Shown in pieces: positions 15,158-18,277 of a stretch of 18,277 nucleotides of DNA. Source of the DNA: Prevotella sp. CAG:924 (lineage in GTDB: Bacteria; Bacteroidota; Bacteroidia; Bacteroidales; Bacteroidaceae); NCBI GenBank assembly GCA_000431975.1, contig HF988568.1, positions 3,839-22,115 of the forward strand, read 5' to 3'. Below the pieces are notes generated by a model that searched no databases, had not been told where the DNA came from, and was given only the letters and a program-made list of their open reading frames with translations. Every line of letters starts with the position of its first letter. Position 1 is the stretch's first letter. The translations under genes and the position numbers were made by a program.

Positions 15158-16157
15158 TTATTTTTCGCTAAAGTCGAGATAGGGAGCCAGCCGTCGGAAA
15201 TCGGCATCACTGAAGTCGGGCAGTAGCTTCAGGTCGTTGAGGCTGTGGAGCGGTCCGTGCAGTCGGCGGTAGTCGCAGATGGCCTTTGCCTGATAATAGT
15301 TGATATAGGGATGTCGTTTCAATTGTTGGAGTGAGAGTCGGTTGATGGGCAGCTTCTTTATCTTGCCCGACAGTTGGAAATAGGGCAGGGCATCTTCCGG
15401 GAAATCGTCGATCTCGCGCAACTGGCTGACGGAGGCATATCCGCCGAGGCGTTTGCGGTATTGGGCTATACGTCGTGCGAAATAGCTGCCGATGCCCGGC
15501 ACACGTTGCAAGGCGGTCGTGTCTGCGGCATTGATGCTGATCTGTTCGCCGGGGAGGAGCTTGTGGCGTATGGCCGGTTGGTATGGGCTGTTGGCCGTTG
15601 CGTCAGCGGTTGTAGCGGCTGCGGGTCTGAAGGCATCTCTCTTGCGCGGTGCGGCGGCATCGTAGCGGTTGTCGGCAAACAGGTCGCCGGCCGGCTGATA
15701 GTCGCTGCTGATACGGATATAAGGCTCGAGTTGCCGGTATTGTTTTACGGTGAGTCCGTAGAGGCGCGCGAAGTCGCGCTTGTGACGGAATATGCCGCCT
15801 TTGGCCCGGTATCTGTAGATGGCCCGCACCTGCCAGGGACTCAGTCCCAGACGGAGCAGTGCCGTGCTGTCGGCTGGGTTGGGGGCGGGTGCTGTCGGAT
15901 GTGTTGGGGTCGAAGGGAAAGAGCGTTGGTGCCACTGCGGGCTGCGCGTAATAATCGCGTCGCTGCGTAGAACGTAAGGACTTCTTCTGATAGCCGTTGC
16001 GGACGCTCGTTTCTGTGGAGGCTGTCTGAGTTTGCAGCTCCTCTTCCTTTCCATCGCGGAGAAGGAGAACGACAAGGGCGAGGATGGTGACTGTCAGAAA
16101 GGTGATGAGCACGATACGGTCGGAGCGGTTAAAGTATGTAAGATCTCTCAATTTCAT
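15158..16157 (-). pseudogene. Helix-hairpin-helix (ComEA-like) membrane protein gene, frameshifted
   Basis: Two overlapping minus-strand frames encode the two parts of one protein. The upstream frame, from the ATG at 16155-16157 (alternative ATG at 16166), gives MKLRDLTYFNRSDR, a single membrane helix (about 14-36), a Gln/Thr-rich linker and LFPFDPNTSDST. The downstream frame, ending at 15158, continues ADSTALLRLGLSPWQVRAIY and carries three helix-hairpin-helix units (the second includes INAADTTALQRVPGIG). The frames meet at an imperfect 25-bp tandem duplication (15864-15909); removing one unit rejoins them as PFDPNTSDSTALLRLGLSPW, about 324 residues. Homologues in Bacteroidales are anchored helix-hairpin-helix proteins, presumably DNA-binding. 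The gene keeps a promoter, and no other disruption is seen, so it may be a recent break, a sequencing error or a switchable frame. Confidence 0.8.
15864..15909. repeat. Imperfect 25-bp tandem duplication causing the frameshift
   Basis: Copies of 21 bases at 15864-15884 and 15889-15909 match at 19 of 21 positions, and their starts are offset by 25 bases. Because 25 is not a multiple of three, the duplication shifts the reading frame of the helix-hairpin-helix gene by one base. The spacer is the C/G-rich run at 15885-15888, next to five consecutive G (15881-15885). Confidence 0.8.
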
Positions 16158-16172
16158 GACTTGCATGGTTAG

Positions 16173-16355
16173 TTAATGCAAACATAAGATATTCTTTGCA
16201 GATTTCCAAGCCTTGTACTTGATTTTTAGTGAGTCATGTCGTAAAATGGTGCCGTAACCGTCTTGACAGGCTGTTTTCTCTATGATGGGTTGCTTATAGA
16301 CGATGTCGATAACGGGGTAGGGTGTCCGGATGGTCTTGACATGCCCTATTTCCAT
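16173..16355 (-). CDS. Possible 60-aa hypothetical protein
   Basis: A minus-strand frame of 60 codons, MEIGHVKTIRTPYPVIDIV at its start, lies in the 354-base stretch between the helix-hairpin-helix gene and sulfatase 2. It has no recognisable domain, signal peptide or lipobox, and no TAnnTTTG box upstream. Its 3' end overlaps the promoter of the helix-hairpin-helix gene. Amino-acid composition is plausible for a protein, so it could be a small gene or the leftover of a larger one, but chance is equally possible. Apart from this frame, a promoter and a terminator, the stretch holds nothing I can support. Confidence 0.25.
   Translation of the reverse strand: MEIGHVKTIRTPYPVIDIVYKQPIIEKTACQDGYGTILRHDSLKIKYKAWKSAKNILCLH
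16179..16209 (-). promoter_or_regulatory. Promoter of the helix-hairpin-helix gene
   Basis: On the minus strand TATGTTTG (16186 to 16179) matches the -7 consensus, with a TTG (16209 to 16207) 20 bases upstream. Transcription would begin around 16172, a few bases before the two possible starts at 16166 and 16157. Confidence 0.55.
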
Positions 16356-16430
16356 GACTATTTACGAATCCGATTCTCTCTTTAGTAGTGAATCCTTTGG
16401 ACTTCTAATGATGGATTGAGGATAAAATGT

Positions 16431-16467
16431 AAACGCCACCTCTTCCTGTCACGGAAAGGCGGCGTTT
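16431..16467 (-). terminator. Terminator of sulfatase 2
   Basis: A hairpin with outer stem AAACGCC / GGCGTTT (16431-16437 and 16461-16467), extended after small bulges by CCT/AGG and TTCC/GGAA pairs, lies 44 bases after the sulfatase stop. On the minus strand it is followed by ACATTTTATCC, moderately U-rich. Confidence 0.65.
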
Positions 16468-16511
16468 ATAAAGTATCGTATGGGGGTGTTTCAAGAACGG
16501 GTGCAGTCTGT

Positions 16512-18098
16512 TTACAGCGATCCGTCGGGCCAGGGTATGATCTTGCCGGTCTTGGCGATAGCCGGCCGTTGTGCATCCATCTGTTTCAGTTCCTTTGTCA
16601 GCTTGCGGGCCAGTTTGCGTGTCAGTTCCGGTTGCTCCTGTGCCAGGTCGTGCTCTTCACCGATGTCCTCTGCGAGGTTGTATAGCCGTAGCTCGCGGGT
16701 AGCCCAGAAGTAGATGAGGTGATAGCCGTTGTCGCGGATGGCCGAATAAGCTCCGAAGCCCTCCTTTGTGTCCTGATCCTCTCCCCATAAGTTCGGGAAG
16801 TGCCAGATGAGGGTGCGGTCACGTTTCTTGTCGGGATGAAGCAGGAGTGGTACGAAGCTGTGTCCGTCAACATGCTGTACGGTATGGTAGTCTTTTACCT
16901 GGGCCATCTCGAGAATGGACGGGAAGAAATCCTCGATGATGACCGGATTCTGATTCTCTGTTCCTCCCTGGGTCACGCCTGGCCAGCTGACGATCATCGG
17001 TTCGTGTACGCCGCCTTCATAGGCCGATCCCTTGCCGCCTCTTGCCGGTGTGTTCTGGTCGTGGTTCCATCGTCCCTGCCGCACGCTGACGCTCTGCCCG
17101 CCATTGTCGCTCATGAAGATGATGATCGTGTTGCGGGCCACATCGGGCTGAGAGTCGATGAAGTTCAGAATGTCGCCGAGACTCTTGTCCATGCCTTCTA
17201 CAAGGGCGGCGTGGTTCACCTCCATGGTATTGAGCGTATCTTTCAGTTGTGGATCCCATACGCCCTGATAGTGCCCGGTGAAGCGTTTGTCGGCATCATA
17301 GGGAATATGAATGGCGTAGTGCGACATATATAGGTAGAAAGGCTGTCCTTGACTGATGGGTTTCTTCATCGCTTCGATAGCCTCCAGCGTGAGTGCCTCG
17401 GAGAGGAAGGTACCCGTCTTATAATATTTTTCCAGTCCCTGTACATGGAACTCTCCCGCACCGTATTCGTTCTCGGCCAGATAGCTGGCCGGTGCTCCGT
17501 TGGCTGCTCCGGCGATGTTCACGTCGAATCCGAAACGCTCGGGCATCTCGCCTACCGTACCGCGCGCGGCGAAGTGTGCCTTACCGCAGTGGATGGTGTA
17601 ATAGCCGGCATCATGAAGGAGCTGCGGCAGCGAGGTGATCAATGTGGCTTGTTTGCGGTCGCGTTCTGTAGCTTTGTCGGCCGGTTGTATGCCGTTCCAG
17701 TTCCAACGGGGAAGGGTGAGAACAGTGTCGGGACTGTCGGTGCTTTGGTCGTAGTTGAGGGTCCAGTTGGTGACACGGTGCCGGGCAGCGTTCATACCCG
17801 ACATGAGTGAGCAGCGGCTGGGTGAGCTTACGGCACAGGCATACGCTTGCATGAACTTGACTCCCCGTTGTGCGAGCCGTTCCATATTGGGTGTGCGGTA
17901 GCGTTGGTTGAGGAGGGAGGGCTCGCGCCAGAAAGGAACGGAGGTCTCCTGCCATCCCATGTCATCGACAAGGAAGAGGATGATATTGGGACGTTGGGAG
18001 GTGGAGGCTGTTCGGTCAGCAGCCCGGGCCGTTATCGGCAGAGAGAGTCCGGTCGATAAGGCAGCCATCGTCAGTAGGGGAAGATGCGACTGTTTCAT
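16512..18098 (-). CDS. Secreted sulfatase (S1 family), Ser-type
   Basis: Second exported sulfate-ester hydrolase, 528 residues from the ATG at 18096-18098. Residues 1-27 form a signal peptide ending TARAA. Active-site features are D45-D46 in LFLVDDMGW, the signature SSPSR at 91-95 with S91 as formylglycine precursor, K173 in CGKAHF, H264 in YAIHIP, D331-N332 in MSDNGG and K356 in RGGKGSAYEGG. It is clearly different from the sulfatase at 2226-3761 outside these motifs, so they are not recent duplicates. The Ser-type signature needs a radical-SAM maturase encoded elsewhere. The frame extends 18 codons further upstream (to 18152), but that would place the promoter inside the gene and bury the signal peptide. 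It is monocistronic, with no SusC/SusD pair or glycoside hydrolase beside it in the window. Substrate unknown. Confidence 0.93.
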   Translation of the reverse strand: MKQSHLPLLTMAALSTGLSLPITARAADRTASTSQRPNIILFLVDDMGWQETSVPFWREPSLLNQRYRTPNMERLAQRGVKFMQAYACAVSSPSRCSLMSGMNAARHRVTNWTLNYDQSTDSPDTVLTLPRWNWNGIQPADKATERDRKQATLITSLPQLLHDAGYYTIHCGKAHFAARGTVGEMPERFGFDVNIAGAANGAPASYLAENEYGAGEFHVQGLEKYYKTGTFLSEALTLEAIEAMKKPISQGQPFYLYMSHYAIHIPYDADKRFTGHYQGVWDPQLKDTLNTMEVNHAALVEGMDKSLGDILNFIDSQPDVARNTIIIFMSDNGGQSVSVRQGRWNHDQNTPARGGKGSAYEGGVHEPMIVSWPGVTQGGTENQNPVIIEDFFPSILEMAQVKDYHTVQHVDGHSFVPLLLHPDKKRDRTLIWHFPNLWGEDQDTKEGFGAYSAIRDNGYHLIYFWATRELRLYNLAEDIGEEHDLAQEQPELTRKLARKLTKELKQMDAQRPAIAKTGKIIPWPDGSL

Positions 18099-18129
18099 AA
18101 AGCTATCAATATTTATATTGTTTATCAGA

Positions 18130-18137
18130 CAAAAGTA
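18130..18137 (-). promoter_or_regulatory. -7 promoter box for sulfatase 2
   Basis: On the minus strand TACTTTTG matches TAnnTTTG and lies 31 bases upstream of the ATG at 18098. No TTG at the expected -33 distance is visible. It supports the shorter start of the sulfatase. Confidence 0.5.
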
Positions 18138-18247
18138 CGAATTATGTGGCAAGTTGGGTTATCTTTTCCGTTAAGATGTATAAAAGATATAAAATAGGGG
18201 GGAAGGTGATATAAGTCGCGATGGTAGCCTATATAATAAAGGTATAT

Positions 18248-18277
18248 CATTAGTGTCCCGTTAAAATTGGGACGAGT
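18248..18277. repeat. Short inverted repeat at the window edge, possible element end
   Basis: GTCCC and GGGAC (18254-18258 and 18268-18272) flank an AT-rich centre within the last 30 bases. The sequence resembles the kind of terminal repeat seen at insertion-sequence ends, but the window stops before any transposase, and a simple hairpin is equally possible. The rest of 18099-18277 is AT-rich intergenic DNA. Confidence 0.25.

Noticed and set aside
16076..16166. Helix-hairpin-helix gene starting in the downstream frame at 16075
   Set aside because: Residues before the duplication in that frame are Arg/Pro/Ser-rich and lack the membrane anchor, while the other frame supplies a family-like N-terminus.
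1..18277. CRISPR arrays, tRNA, rRNA, riboswitches, phage or defence genes
   Set aside because: No regularly spaced repeats, tRNA-like cloverleafs, rRNA sequence or recognisable defence or phage proteins were seen on either strand.

Overview
The window looks like ordinary chromosome from an anaerobic member of the Bacteroidales, most likely a Prevotella-type organism of fairly high GC. Several genes are preceded by the Bacteroidetes -7 box TAnnTTTG, in two cases with a TTG/TTTG element 19-20 bases further upstream, and Shine-Dalgarno sequences are not evident. The gene content also fits: Ser-type secreted sulfatases, a carboxynorspermidine dehydrogenase, a PIF1-like helicase with a C-terminal HTH domain, ptb-buk, etfBA plus a long acyl-CoA dehydrogenase, and a membrane-anchored helix-hairpin-helix protein. 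Genus is an inference.

Layout. 1-1737 (minus): a ~204-aa protein of unknown function and, downstream of it, the 5' part of a saccharopine-dehydrogenase-family gene (probable carboxynorspermidine dehydrogenase, polyamine synthesis) that runs off the left edge. 1738-2225 has no gene but holds an 11-bp tandem repeat and two hairpins. 2226-5428 (minus): comEC-like gene followed by a secreted sulfatase. 5518-7812 (plus): helicase, divergent from comEC and ending at two tandem hairpins. 7994-10305 (minus): small lipoprotein, phosphate butyryltransferase, butyrate kinase, tightly packed. 10482-14126 (minus): etfB, etfA, acyl-CoA dehydrogenase, with a clear promoter before etfB and a strong hairpin after the dehydrogenase. 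14476-15126 (plus): SprT-like metalloprotease-fold protein. 15158-16157 (minus): helix-hairpin-helix (ComEA-like) gene split by a frameshift that coincides with an imperfect 25-bp tandem duplication. 16512-18098 (minus): second secreted sulfatase. The last 27 bases may be the edge of a repeated or mobile element.

How the genes work together. The metabolic centre is 7994-14126. EtfAB and the acyl-CoA dehydrogenase interconvert enoyl-CoA and acyl-CoA; Ptb converts acyl-CoA to acyl-phosphate; Buk makes ATP and the free acid. The two operons are adjacent and on one strand, which suggests a joint role in short-chain or branched-chain fatty acid fermentation. No thiolase, hydroxyacyl-CoA dehydrogenase or crotonase is in the window, so a full butyrate pathway is not shown. 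The two sulfatases both carry the Ser-type SxPSR motif and lack SusC/SusD neighbours.

I found no convincing new defence, mobile or RNA system. The observations most worth checking are the frameshifting duplication at 15864-15909, the paired acyl-CoA operons with their lipoprotein, and the repeat-bearing gap at 1738-2225.
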